A stretch of 46,465 bases of DNA from positions 1 to 46,465 of the forward strand of contig UQMJ01000024.1 in NCBI GenBank assembly GCA_900542035.1, read 5' to 3'. Under the pieces are notes generated by a model. That model saw only the letters and a program-made list of their open reading frames with translations, was not told where the DNA came from and did not search any database. Shown piece by piece: positions 31,966-39,805 of the stretch. The position numbers and the translations under genes are program-made. The first letter of the stretch is position 1. Each line of letters starts with the position of its first letter. This stretch comes from an uncultured Clostridium sp. (GTDB lineage: Bacteria > Bacillota > Clostridia > Lachnospirales > Lachnospiraceae).

Positions 31966-32325
31966 ATGACTAATGGATTTGTAAAACCTATGCTCCGTTC
32001 CCTGCTGTTTTCCTACCTGGCCACCGGCATTCTTTTGTTTGCCGTATCACTCGGGCTGTACAAGTTTCGGTTCCGTCCTGCCCAGGTAGGGCTGGCCGTT
32101 CACTTCATCTACGCGATTACCTGTTTCCTGGGCGGCTTTTTAGCCGGAAAATCCCTGCGCCAACGCCGTTTTTTCTGGGGATTCTTAACCGGACTGGCTT
32201 ACTTTCTAGTGCTTTTTTTCATGTCCGCTGCTCTGGACAAAGGGATTACCGCAGACACGAACCAGATTCTTACTGTTGTTGGCATCTGCGCCGCTTCCGG
32301 CACCATCGGGGGCATGGCAAGCTAG
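31966..32325 (+). CDS. TIGR04086-family membrane protein
   Basis: A 119-residue protein with four hydrophobic segments: FSYLATGILLFAVSLGLY, VHFIYAITCFLGGFLAG, FWGFLTGLAYFLVLFFM and a last one around ILTVVGICAASGTIGG. Small TIGR04086 proteins are typical of Clostridia, often near the SCIFF or tgt/yajC region, and their function is not known. GAGG lies 5 bases before the ATG. It is divergent from scfA and convergent with the CNNM/CBS gene, sharing a terminator. Confidence 0.85.
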   Translation: MTNGFVKPMLRSLLFSYLATGILLFAVSLGLYKFRFRPAQVGLAVHFIYAITCFLGGFLAGKSLRQRRFFWGFLTGLAYFLVLFFMSAALDKGITADTNQILTVVGICAASGTIGGMAS

Positions 32326-32334
32326 CATGGATCC

Positions 32335-32372
32335 AAAAAGGCGTACTGCAGCTTGCAATACGCCTCTTTCTT
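32335..32372. terminator. Bidirectional terminator between TIGR04086 and CNNM/CBS genes
   Basis: The stem AGGCGTA/TACGCCT with inner TGCA/TGCA pairs gives CTTTCTT on the plus strand and TTTTT on the minus strand; the minus direction looks stronger. Confidence 0.82.
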
Positions 32373-32379
32373 ATAATGG

Positions 32380-33669
32380 TTACGGTTCTTCTTTTTCCTC
32401 TTCCGGCTGTTCCAGACGATAAATATGAATCTTCTCAATCCGGTTTTTATCCATCTTTTCTACCAGGAACCGGAATCCTTCATGCTCGACCGTCTCGCCT
32501 TCTTCCGGCAGATGGTCCAGGAAACCAATTACCAGACCGCCGATGGAATCATAATCCTCAGATTCCAGATTAAGGCCCAGCTGGTCATTTAAATCATCCA
32601 GTTTCATGGAACCTTCTACAATATATTCGTTAGAATTGATTTTCGTCAGACTGTCTTCCTCGTCCTCGTCATATTCATCCCGAATCTCTCCTACGATTTC
32701 CTCCAGCATATCTTCCAGGGTAATCAGGCCTGCTGTCGCGCCGTATTCGTCCAGCACGATTACAATGTTGTTGGAAGTCTTTCTCATCTCTACCATCAGC
32801 TCGGCTACCTTTTTAAATTCATAGGTATATAAGGGCTGCCGTAGATAATCCCTAATTGAGAAATGCGCCTTGTCCTCTTCTGTCAACAGCAGCAAATCCT
32901 TCATGTTGATGATGCCGATTACATTGTCCGTTGTTTCCTCATACACTGGAATACGGGTAAACCGGTCTTCCCTGAAAATGGCAAGCAGTTCTTCATACGT
33001 AGCCTCTACATCTGTAAAGGACATATTAATTCTGGGAACCATAATGTCTTTTGCCAGTGAATCCCCAAAATCAAATACGTTGGTAATCATCTTCTTTTCT
33101 TCTGTCTCAATCACGCCTTCTTCATGGCTGACTTCCACAATGGTTCTCAGTTCATCCTCTGTAATGGATTCCTGCTTCTTGTTCGGATCCATTTTCAGCA
33201 GACGGAGAACGCCGTAAGACATTTTATTAATTACAAAAATAACAGGGGTCATTACCACCATCATGTAGTAGATAATCCTTGCATTTTTTAACGCGATGGA
33301 ATCTGCTGAGAGAGTTGCCATGGTTTTCGGGGTAATCTCGCCGAAAAGCAGAATCAACAAAGTCAGAACACCAGTAGCAAACCCAACGACCCTGCTGCCC
33401 CACAAATTTGTTACCAATGTGGTTACCATGGAAGATGCATACAGATTCACAATGTTGTTTCCGATCAGAATTGCGGAAAGCATCTTTCCCTGATCCTCCA
33501 CCACCTTGTTTACATACATAGCAGGCTTTGATCCTGCCTCTGCAAGGGTACGCATCCGAATCCGGTTCACTGTAGTCAGTGCTGTCTCTGTAGATGAGAA
33601 AAATCCAGATAGAATCAATAGAATTACAATTATGATACCTTGTATCACGACGTCAGACGACGGGTCCAA
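32380..33669 (-). CDS. CNNM-type membrane protein with CBS pair and CorC_HlyC domain (HlyC/CorC family)
   Basis: The 429-residue protein has an N-terminal DUF21/CNNM membrane region (IIIVILLILSGFFSSTETAL, ATGVLTLLILLFGEITPKTM), then two CBS repeats (DIMVPRINMSFTDVEATYEE and RTSNNIVIVLDEYGATAGL-like part), and a C-terminal CorC_HlyC domain (YIVEGSMKLDDLNDQL). Members such as B. subtilis YhdP and YqhB take part in magnesium efflux or homeostasis, so that is a likely role (inference). Translation starts at a TTG 9 bases after AAGGAG, and a very strong promoter lies about 34 bp upstream. Confidence 0.9.
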   Translation of the reverse strand: MDPSSDVVIQGIIIVILLILSGFFSSTETALTTVNRIRMRTLAEAGSKPAMYVNKVVEDQGKMLSAILIGNNIVNLYASSMVTTLVTNLWGSRVVGFATGVLTLLILLFGEITPKTMATLSADSIALKNARIIYYMMVVMTPVIFVINKMSYGVLRLLKMDPNKKQESITEDELRTIVEVSHEEGVIETEEKKMITNVFDFGDSLAKDIMVPRINMSFTDVEATYEELLAIFREDRFTRIPVYEETTDNVIGIINMKDLLLLTEEDKAHFSIRDYLRQPLYTYEFKKVAELMVEMRKTSNNIVIVLDEYGATAGLITLEDMLEEIVGEIRDEYDEDEEDSLTKINSNEYIVEGSMKLDDLNDQLGLNLESEDYDSIGGLVIGFLDHLPEEGETVEHEGFRFLVEKMDKNRIEKIHIYRLEQPEEEKEEP

Positions 33670-33702
33670 AAAAAATCACTCCTTCTTTGTTTTTTAGTAG
33701 TG

Positions 33703-33731
33703 ATTTTACAATATTTCCGGCATTCTGTCAA
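33703..33731 (-). promoter_or_regulatory. Strong sigma-A promoter of the CNNM/CBS gene
   Basis: Minus-strand perfect TTGACA (33726-33731), 17 bp, TAAAAT (33703-33708). Only one base differs from the consensus. Confidence 0.85.
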
Positions 33732-33755
33732 TATGGGAAGAAAACTGCCTTGACC

Positions 33756-34250
33756 TTATATTTTTCCAGACCCTGCTTTCTGGAATCCTTCCCTTACCCA
33801 GCTGTACGCTTCTGTCAGCAGAGCCAGCAGTACGCCTGCAAATACAAATAGATCTCCCAGATTGAAAATTACTTTTTTCAGCCCTTTTACGTTAAAGCTG
33901 AAGTAATCCACCACATATCCTCTCTGGTACCGGTCGAAAATATTGCTCAGCGCGCCTCCTACCGTCAGGGAAAAGGCGGTTTTCTCAGCCAGATGTCCCT
34001 TTTTTCCCATCAGATAAGCCAGCGCCCCAAATACTGCGGAGGCGGCTGCTACCGGAATCATCTTAACCAGTTCTTTTTTCTCTTTCAGAAAACCAAATGG
34101 AAATCCGGCATTATGGCTCTTGTGAAGAATAATCTTTCCCTTGCTTTTCTCCAGTTCCTTTGGAAAATTTTCGTCCTTCTCCTCTTCTATCAGCTCTTTC
34201 AAGCACAAATCCAAAAACGCCAGCGCTGCAATCAATCCAATCCAGAACAT
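33756..34250 (-). CDS. Signal peptidase II (LspA)-like protein, divergent
   Basis: A 164-residue membrane protein with LspA landmarks: HNAGFPFGFL, GGALSNIFDRYQRGYVVDYF and FNLGDLFVFAGVLL, including both catalytic aspartates (VVDY and NLGD). Four hydrophobic segments are seen. It differs from standard LspA in the first helix (DLCLK in place of DQxxK), in having a strongly charged stretch EEEKDENFPKELEKSKGK in the first outer loop, and in NLGD for NxAD. It may be a paralogue with altered substrates. Initiation context is weak (GGTGACAGG before ATG). It is divergent from the S8 protease gene. Confidence 0.75.
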   Translation of the reverse strand: MFWIGLIAALAFLDLCLKELIEEEKDENFPKELEKSKGKIILHKSHNAGFPFGFLKEKKELVKMIPVAAASAVFGALAYLMGKKGHLAEKTAFSLTVGGALSNIFDRYQRGYVVDYFSFNVKGLKKVIFNLGDLFVFAGVLLALLTEAYSWVREGFQKAGSGKI

Positions 34251-34304
34251 CCTGTCACCATCCTTTTTTTATTATTTTACTATGTCGGGGCCGGTTCGTC
34301 CAGC

Positions 34305-34334
34305 GAATGTTTTCGTTTCCATTCACATATACTA
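34305..34334 (+). promoter_or_regulatory. Possible forespore-type promoter of the S8 protease
   Basis: GAATG (34305-34309), 18 bp, TATACTA (34328-34334). This resembles the sigma-G pattern gHATr-N18-CATnMTA more than sigma-A, with one mismatch in the -10. No sigma-A -35 is found at the right distance. Weak evidence, by eye. Confidence 0.35.
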
Positions 34335-34357
34335 TACAAAAAATGCCGGAGAAACTT

Positions 34358-36175
34358 ATGGCTGCCTGTACGGTTGACATTACCTCAGAAGAATACACGG
34401 ATTTTATTTACCGCCTCGGAAGCGAAGGCTGGCTTTCTGCGGAACCGGACGCCATGCCGGTATGCTCCGATTATGCATTTCCAGGCTATTCCATCATCTA
34501 TCTTCCCTCTGAACATACTCTTCCCATTTCTCTTGAGAAATATCCTTATTACGCGATTCCAAAGCTGTTTACCCTGTTAGATACCTCTGCCCTGGAAGCT
34601 TCCGGCATTTTTCAGGTGTTTAATCAGCCCTCCTTAGGTCAGAAAGGGCGGGGAACGCTGATTGGTTTTCTTGATACCGGAATCGACTACCGAAGTCCCG
34701 TCTTCCGGAAACAGGATGGTTCTACCAGAATTTTAGGAATCTGGGATCAGACCATTCCCAAGCCCTTAAATCCCCGCTCTTCTGAACCGGCCGAACCGGA
34801 CAGTTCCTCTTCTGAAAAAGAAGACCCTTTTGATTTTCTCCAGTATGGCGTTCACTTTGGCGAAGAACAGATTAATGAAGCTCTGGCTTCTCCGGATCCC
34901 CTTTCCCTGGTTCCTTCCAAAGACGTTCTGGGACACGGCACTTTTTTAGCAGGCGTCGCAGCGGGAACCGCCCTTCCTGCTTCCGATTTTTCCGGTGCAG
35001 CTCCGGAAGCTTCCTTAGCCATAGTAAAGTTAAAACCTGCCAAGCAATATCTGCGGGAATTTTTCTGTATCAGAAAAGACGCCCATGCCTATCAGGAAAA
35101 CGACATCATTCTGGGAATCCGCTACCTTTCCGAAGTAGCCCGATATTACCGGATGCCCCTGGTAGTCTGCATCGGTCTGGGAACCAACTTAGGAAGCCAC
35201 GGCGGAACCTCTCCTTTAAGCCTGTCTTTAGGCAGTATTACCCAGTCCATCGGCGCCTGTACGGTAATTGCCGCTGGAAATGAAAGCGGTTTGGGACACC
35301 ATTATGTCGGTTCCGTCCCCAGCGCTTCCCAGCCGGACGAGGTGGAAATACGGGTAGGGGAAGGAGAAACCAGCTTTGTAACCGAGTTGTGGGCCTCTAC
35401 TCCGGAAACCTATACGGTCGGATTTGTTTCCCCCAGCGGAGAAACCATCGGACGGATTCCCCTTACCTTAAGCAGCAACGCCACGATTTCCTTTCTTTTA
35501 GAACCCACCGTCATCTTCGTCAGTTACCGCCCCCATGAATTAAGCTCTGGCAAGCAGCTCATCTTTCTGCGGTTTCTCAATCCTTCCCCTGGCGTCTGGA
35601 GGATTCGGGTATACAGCAACCTTCTGCTGGACGGAGATTATCATATGTGGCTGCCTGCAGAAACCTTTGTTTCTCCCAATACGGTCTTTTTGCGGCCCAA
35701 TCCTTTTTCCACCATTACTTCTCCTGGCAATACTCCCCAGCCTATTACTATAGGCGCATACAACCATGAAGCCGGAAACATTTTCATCCATTCCGGAAGA
35801 GGATATACCATTGACGGACGGGTCAAACCGGATATTGCAGCCCCTGGTGTAGACGTTTACGGCCCCAGCGTCATTCCGGATGCCGCCTATCGCGGCTCAG
35901 CTGCAGAGGAAGCGGCGAATGCTTCCCTCCTTACCAAGGTTCCTATGGTTCGTAAAACCGGTACTTCCGTCGCCGCCGCCATTACAGCAGGAGCCGTAGC
36001 CAATCTGCTTTCCTGGGGAATTGTAGAAGGCAACGATCCTTCCATGAGCGAAGCCGCTATCCGCTCCTACCTGGTCCGCGGCGCTACGAGAAGCAGGTCC
36101 TTTTCTTACCCTAATGAGGAATGGGGCTATGGAAGCCTGAATCTTTACAATACCTTTCTGCAGCTGCGGGAGTAA
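34358..36175 (+). CDS. S8 (subtilisin/Csp-type) serine protease
   Basis: A 605-residue protein lacking an N-terminal signal peptide. After a prodomain-like first 95 residues it has the catalytic triad: D106 (GFLDTGID), H193 (LGHGTFLAGV) and S537 (KTGTSVAAAI), with the oxyanion N308 in AAGNES. A long insertion lies between the His and Ser parts (residues ~320-460), a layout of the Csp proteases that activate spore cortex lysis in Clostridia. GGAG precedes the ATG at 34358; a longer reading frame exists upstream but runs through the opposite-strand LspA-like gene. It stands alone. Whether it is a germination protease is inference. Confidence 0.85.
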   Translation: MAACTVDITSEEYTDFIYRLGSEGWLSAEPDAMPVCSDYAFPGYSIIYLPSEHTLPISLEKYPYYAIPKLFTLLDTSALEASGIFQVFNQPSLGQKGRGTLIGFLDTGIDYRSPVFRKQDGSTRILGIWDQTIPKPLNPRSSEPAEPDSSSSEKEDPFDFLQYGVHFGEEQINEALASPDPLSLVPSKDVLGHGTFLAGVAAGTALPASDFSGAAPEASLAIVKLKPAKQYLREFFCIRKDAHAYQENDIILGIRYLSEVARYYRMPLVVCIGLGTNLGSHGGTSPLSLSLGSITQSIGACTVIAAGNESGLGHHYVGSVPSASQPDEVEIRVGEGETSFVTELWASTPETYTVGFVSPSGETIGRIPLTLSSNATISFLLEPTVIFVSYRPHELSSGKQLIFLRFLNPSPGVWRIRVYSNLLLDGDYHMWLPAETFVSPNTVFLRPNPFSTITSPGNTPQPITIGAYNHEAGNIFIHSGRGYTIDGRVKPDIAAPGVDVYGPSVIPDAAYRGSAAEEAANASLLTKVPMVRKTGTSVAAAITAGAVANLLSWGIVEGNDPSMSEAAIRSYLVRGATRSRSFSYPNEEWGYGSLNLYNTFLQLRE

Positions 36176-36181
36176 AAACGC

Positions 36182-36211
36182 AAAACAGGGCGTGCCGGAA
36201 ACGGCACGCCC
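36182..36211 (-). terminator. Terminator of clpX (convergent with the S8 gene)
   Basis: GGGCGTGCCG/CGGCACGCCC with a GAAA loop (plus reading), followed on the minus strand by TGTTTTGCGTTTTT. On the plus strand there is no U-run. Confidence 0.8.
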
Positions 36212-36220
36212 CATACCTTC

Positions 36221-37642
36221 TTATCCTCTCATCTGTACCAGAGGCCCTCCATGTTTTTCTAAGTAAGGCCTTGTAATGACAACAGAACCAATATTTGGAT
36301 CTTTTGGAATTTCATACATAATATCCAGCATGAACTCTTCCAGAATCGCTCTTAACGCACGGGCGCCAGTTTTCCTCTTAATGGCTTCCTGGGCAATCCA
36401 GCTCAGGGCGTCATCTTCAAAGACCAGCTTTACCTCATCCATTGCGAGAAGTTTCTCATACTGTTTTAAGATAGCGTTTCTCGGCTCTTTCAAAATCCGT
36501 ACCAGCATATCCTCACTTAAGCTCTTTAATGTAACCGTAACCGGCAGACGGCCTAAAAACTCGGGAATCATGCCGAACGCCCGCAGATCGTCATTGGTTA
36601 CATACTTTAAAAGATCATCGTCATTTTCAAATTCATCTTTTAACGCGCTGTTAAATCCAATGGAGGATTTGTTGGTCAGGCGCTCTTTAATAATAGTTTC
36701 CAGATCCGGAAATGCTCCGCCGCAGATAAACAGAATATTATCCGTATTGACGGTTGCTGTAGGAGTCATAGCATTTTTCTGGTTTGCGCCTACCGGCACT
36801 TCCACAATGCTTCCCTCTAACAGCTTTAGCAGCTCCTGCTGTACGGACTCTCCGCTGACGTCTCTGGTATGAGTCTCTTTTTTCTTGGCAATCTTGTCGA
36901 TCTCGTCGATAAAAATAATGCCTCTCTCTGCTTTTTCCACATCATTGTCTGCTGCTGCTAACAGCTTGGAAACCACGCTCTCAATATCGTCTCCAATATA
37001 TCCCGCTTCTGTCAGGGACGTCGCGTCTGCAATCGCTAACGGCACATCCAGAAGCTTTGCCAGGGTTTTTACCAGATAAGTCTTTCCGCTTCCGGTAGGA
37101 CCAATCATCAGAATATTCGATTTTTCAATTACTACCCCGTCCTCTTTTGCTTCTTTTCTCCAGTCCACCAGGGCACGTTTGTAATGATTATAAACCGCTA
37201 CAGACATGACCTTTTTCGCCTGGTCCTGTCCGATTACATATTGATCCAGCTGGGCCTTAATCTGATGGGGGGCAGGAATGTCCTTCATCGTCAAAGTCTG
37301 TGTCTTCCCTGTTTTTTTCTTTATCTTTTGCTTTTGAGGAATTTCCATACTTTCCGGAGGAACCGGCACGAAATCATTGAAATTCAGATTCATATACGGC
37401 ATATTCTGGATTTTAGAAAAATCAATCCCGTTGTTTTGAAGGGAATCAAATGCCTTCTGCATACAGTCGCTGCATATGCACATATTCCCAGGCATGGTAA
37501 TCATTGGGCCCGCCTTGCTTTCCGGACGGCGGCACATATAGCAGATCTTTTCGTAGCGATCCTCTTTTGACGAGGAATCTTGACCATTCTGTTCTGTTTT
37601 ATCCAAGGTATGTTCGAAACCTTCTTTTTCCTTATCGTCCAA
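36221..37642 (-). CDS. clpX: ClpX-type unfoldase, stand-alone variant lacking the RKH motif
   Basis: A 473-residue AAA+ protein with an N-terminal zinc domain (CYMC C34/C37, CSDC C57/C60), a long linker, Walker A GPTGSGKT (181-188), Walker B IIFIDEIDK, pore loop GYIG (214-217), the ClpP-binding IGF loop (328-330) and sensor 2 GARALR. It is longer than standard ClpX (about 410-430), carries a 30-residue charged N-terminal extension, and the RKH loop that recognises ssrA is changed to QKN (288-290). No clpP lies next to it. TTG start with AAGGAG 8 bases upstream. Its own promoter and terminator flank it. Substrate choice is likely altered (inference). Confidence 0.88.
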   Translation of the reverse strand: MDDKEKEGFEHTLDKTEQNGQDSSSKEDRYEKICYMCRRPESKAGPMITMPGNMCICSDCMQKAFDSLQNNGIDFSKIQNMPYMNLNFNDFVPVPPESMEIPQKQKIKKKTGKTQTLTMKDIPAPHQIKAQLDQYVIGQDQAKKVMSVAVYNHYKRALVDWRKEAKEDGVVIEKSNILMIGPTGSGKTYLVKTLAKLLDVPLAIADATSLTEAGYIGDDIESVVSKLLAAADNDVEKAERGIIFIDEIDKIAKKKETHTRDVSGESVQQELLKLLEGSIVEVPVGANQKNAMTPTATVNTDNILFICGGAFPDLETIIKERLTNKSSIGFNSALKDEFENDDDLLKYVTNDDLRAFGMIPEFLGRLPVTVTLKSLSEDMLVRILKEPRNAILKQYEKLLAMDEVKLVFEDDALSWIAQEAIKRKTGARALRAILEEFMLDIMYEIPKDPNIGSVVITRPYLEKHGGPLVQMRG

Positions 37643-37749
37643 TTTTATTCTCCTTTTGTGTGACCAGACTTCATCCGTACCCAGCAGCCCTTTCCCAAAA
37701 CTACTGTCCTACGTGTGTTCTCTGGGATTAACGATAGTTAGACTAGTAT

Positions 37750-37778
37750 ATTATAAGGTATTTACGCTATAGAAACAA
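37750..37778 (-). promoter_or_regulatory. Sigma-A promoter of clpX
   Basis: Minus-strand TTGTTT (37773-37778), 17 bp, perfect TATAAT (37750-37755), giving a leader of about 100 bases. Confidence 0.7.
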
Positions 37779-37808
37779 GAGAATGCTGTAAATTTAATGA
37801 ACTTTTTA

Positions 37809-37853
37809 GAAAAACAGCAGCATAAGGGGAGTTTGTCCGCGCTTATCCTGCTG
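37809..37853 (-). terminator. Terminator of the htrA-like gene
   Basis: The stem CAGCAGGATAAG/CTTATGCTGCTG (one mismatch), about 15-base loop, then TTTTT on the minus strand, 20 bp after the stop. It separates htrA from clpX. Confidence 0.8.
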
Positions 37854-37872
37854 TCTTTACTGATTTCTTCTT

Positions 37873-39624
37873 TTATCTCCAGAATCCTCTCTGGCTTTGT
37901 GGCTGTGCCTCTGGTTTGGATTCTGTTTCCTCTTCCGGTTTGCTTCCTAAAACAATGTCTACCTGCTTTTCTGTGTACTGGCCGTTTTCCAGACGCATAA
38001 CCGTCATCGTAACAGTGGTTCCGCTCTCATAGTATGTCAGCATATTTTTCAGTTCTTCCATGGTGCGGATAGACTGATTGTCAATCTTGGTAATAATGTC
38101 TTTTTCCTGAAGTTCAGACTGGCTGGCCGCTCCGCCTTCTACTACCTTGTATACGAAGACGCCTACCGGCATTCCGTACAAAGAAGCATCCTGCTCGCTG
38201 ACGTCTGTTCCCTGGATTCCCAGATAGCCCTGTTTTTCTGCGTCTACTGCAATTCTGGTCTTCTGGTTCATCAGATCCTTGATAATGTCCTGGGCCTCTG
38301 AGACTGGAATCGCATATCCAACGCCTTCCACGGAAGTTGCGGAAGTTTTAGCCTCGTTGATACCGATGACTTCGCCCTTCATGTTCACTAAAGCGCCGCC
38401 GCTATTGCCTGGGTTAATAGCTGCATCTGTCTGAATCACGTTTTTCGTTGCTCCGCTTTCATCTACCTGGATCTGTCTGTCCACAGCGCTGATATAGCCT
38501 ACGGTAGTCGTCTGTCCGTATCCCAATGCATTTCCGATGGCAATTACGCCCTGGCCCATTTTCAGGTCTTCTGAGTCTCCTAAAACCGCCGGTTTGATGC
38601 GGCTCTTGGTATCATCCGGAATCTGGTCTAACGGAACTGCAATAACTGCCAGGTCTGCTACCGAATCAGTTCCTTTTACAGCTGCGTCTACAGATGTTCC
38701 GTCAATAAAGGTGGCTTTAATCTCTTTAGAATCTTCGATTACATGGTTATTGGTAACAATCAGAAGCTCCGTATCATTTTCTCCTACAATAATTCCGCTT
38801 CCGCTGCTGGGAACTTCATAGGTCTGGTTGCCGTAAAACCAGTTCTGGGTCGTATATAATACGGTATTGTCGATGGATACCATAGACGGCATTACATCTT
38901 CTACAATTGCAGAAACGTCCATTACTACCGCGCCTGCTGCATTTTCTGCGGTCTGTGCCTGTGCCACCGCTTCGGAAGACGCCGCTGTCTGAGGCGCTAC
39001 TTCTTTGGTTTCTGCCGGAGTTTCAACTGTATTGCTGGCCAAAAGGTTATTTGACAATACGTTGATTCCTACCATTGTTCCGCCGGAAACGACGCCAAAC
39101 AGCAGCGCTGCCGCCGTAATGACTCCGGCCTTTTTCGCCATGCCTCCTTTTTTCTTCTGCCGCTTTGGATCCGAACCCTGATACTGGTTATGAGGCTGGC
39201 CATTGTTCGGATATGGATTTTGATAATAATTTGGTCTTACCGGCCCGCCCTGATATGGGTTGGGCTGGCCCTGACTATTCTGGTAGGGATTTCCCTGACG
39301 CTGGCCATTGGCCTGGCCATTTAACTGAGGCTGGCCGTTTGGCTGCGGCTGACCGTTTGGCTGCGGCTGACCATTTGACTGGGGCTGGCCGTTTGGCTGC
39401 GGCTGACCGGACGCATATGGATTGCCCTGGGGGTGGCCGCCTGCATTCCCATTGTAATACTGGTTTTCACTGGCACGATACGGTCCTTCATACGAAGACG
39501 GATTCTGCTCCTGACTCTCCTTCCGTACAAAATTAACGGATTCTTCTTTCCTGGTGTCGTTCTCTATGTGATTGGAATCCGGATTCATACCATTTTCATT
39601 ATTTCTTTCATTTTGTTCATTCAT
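37873..39624 (-). CDS. HtrA-like membrane-anchored serine protease with PDZ domain
   Basis: A 583-residue S1C protease. The first ~165 residues are cytosolic, disordered and repeat-bearing; one helix follows (residues 167-190, AGVITAAALLFGVVSGGTMV), then a linker and the trypsin-like domain with triad H294 (TNNHVIED), D324 (VADLAV) and S408 (NPGNSGGAL), and a C-terminal PDZ domain (about 450-560). HtrA proteins handle misfolded exported proteins. GGAG lies 9 bases before the ATG at 39624; an earlier start at 39645 is in frame. It sits next to the LCP gene with a terminator between; no clear promoter was seen in the 180 bp gap. Confidence 0.93.
   Translation of the reverse strand: MNEQNERNNENGMNPDSNHIENDTRKEESVNFVRKESQEQNPSSYEGPYRASENQYYNGNAGGHPQGNPYASGQPQPNGQPQSNGQPQPNGQPQPNGQPQLNGQANGQRQGNPYQNSQGQPNPYQGGPVRPNYYQNPYPNNGQPHNQYQGSDPKRQKKKGGMAKKAGVITAAALLFGVVSGGTMVGINVLSNNLLASNTVETPAETKEVAPQTAASSEAVAQAQTAENAAGAVVMDVSAIVEDVMPSMVSIDNTVLYTTQNWFYGNQTYEVPSSGSGIIVGENDTELLIVTNNHVIEDSKEIKATFIDGTSVDAAVKGTDSVADLAVIAVPLDQIPDDTKSRIKPAVLGDSEDLKMGQGVIAIGNALGYGQTTTVGYISAVDRQIQVDESGATKNVIQTDAAINPGNSGGALVNMKGEVIGINEAKTSATSVEGVGYAIPVSEAQDIIKDLMNQKTRIAVDAEKQGYLGIQGTDVSEQDASLYGMPVGVFVYKVVEGGAASQSELQEKDIITKIDNQSIRTMEELKNMLTYYESGTTVTMTVMRLENGQYTEKQVDIVLGSKPEEETESKPEAQPQSQRGFWR
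39319..39408 (-). repeat. 18 bp tandem repeat encoding GQPQxN in the htrA-like gene
   Basis: Five consecutive 6-codon units (residues 73-102: GQPQPN, GQPQSN, GQPQPN, GQPQPN, GQPQLN). The DNA units are nearly identical, so in-frame copy number change is likely. Confidence 0.9.
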
Positions 39625-39716
39625 AATGATAAGCTCCTTCCTCAATTTCCTTTTGATAGTACCCAGTTTACCAAGTATTTGTGACCAAATTGTGATAAAT
39701 TCATAATCAATTTATG

Positions 39717-39763
39717 AAAAACTGCCGCAGAATGAAATCCTTCTAGATCTCATCCTGCGGCAG
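39717..39763. terminator. Terminator between LCP and htrA-like genes
   Basis: CTGCCGCAG/CTGCGGCAG with an inner imperfect extension ends on the minus strand in TTTTTC and on the plus strand in CGTTTTTTT. It isolates the LCP gene from htrA. The remaining 39625-39716 gap is A/T-rich with no promoter I could support. Confidence 0.88.
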
Positions 39764-39805
39764 CGTTTTTTTCCGGCTGCACACCGGCTTATGTGACAGG
39801 CTTTT

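Noticed and set aside
34160..34357. Longer N-terminus for the S8 protease
   Set aside because: This extension runs antisense through the LspA-like gene. The ATG at 34358 has GGAG at proper distance and begins the conserved protease prodomain-like part.
36276..36872. Plus-strand reading frame (198 codons) opposite clpX
   Set aside because: It is a serine-rich shadow of the clpX coding strand without a supported start or family motif.
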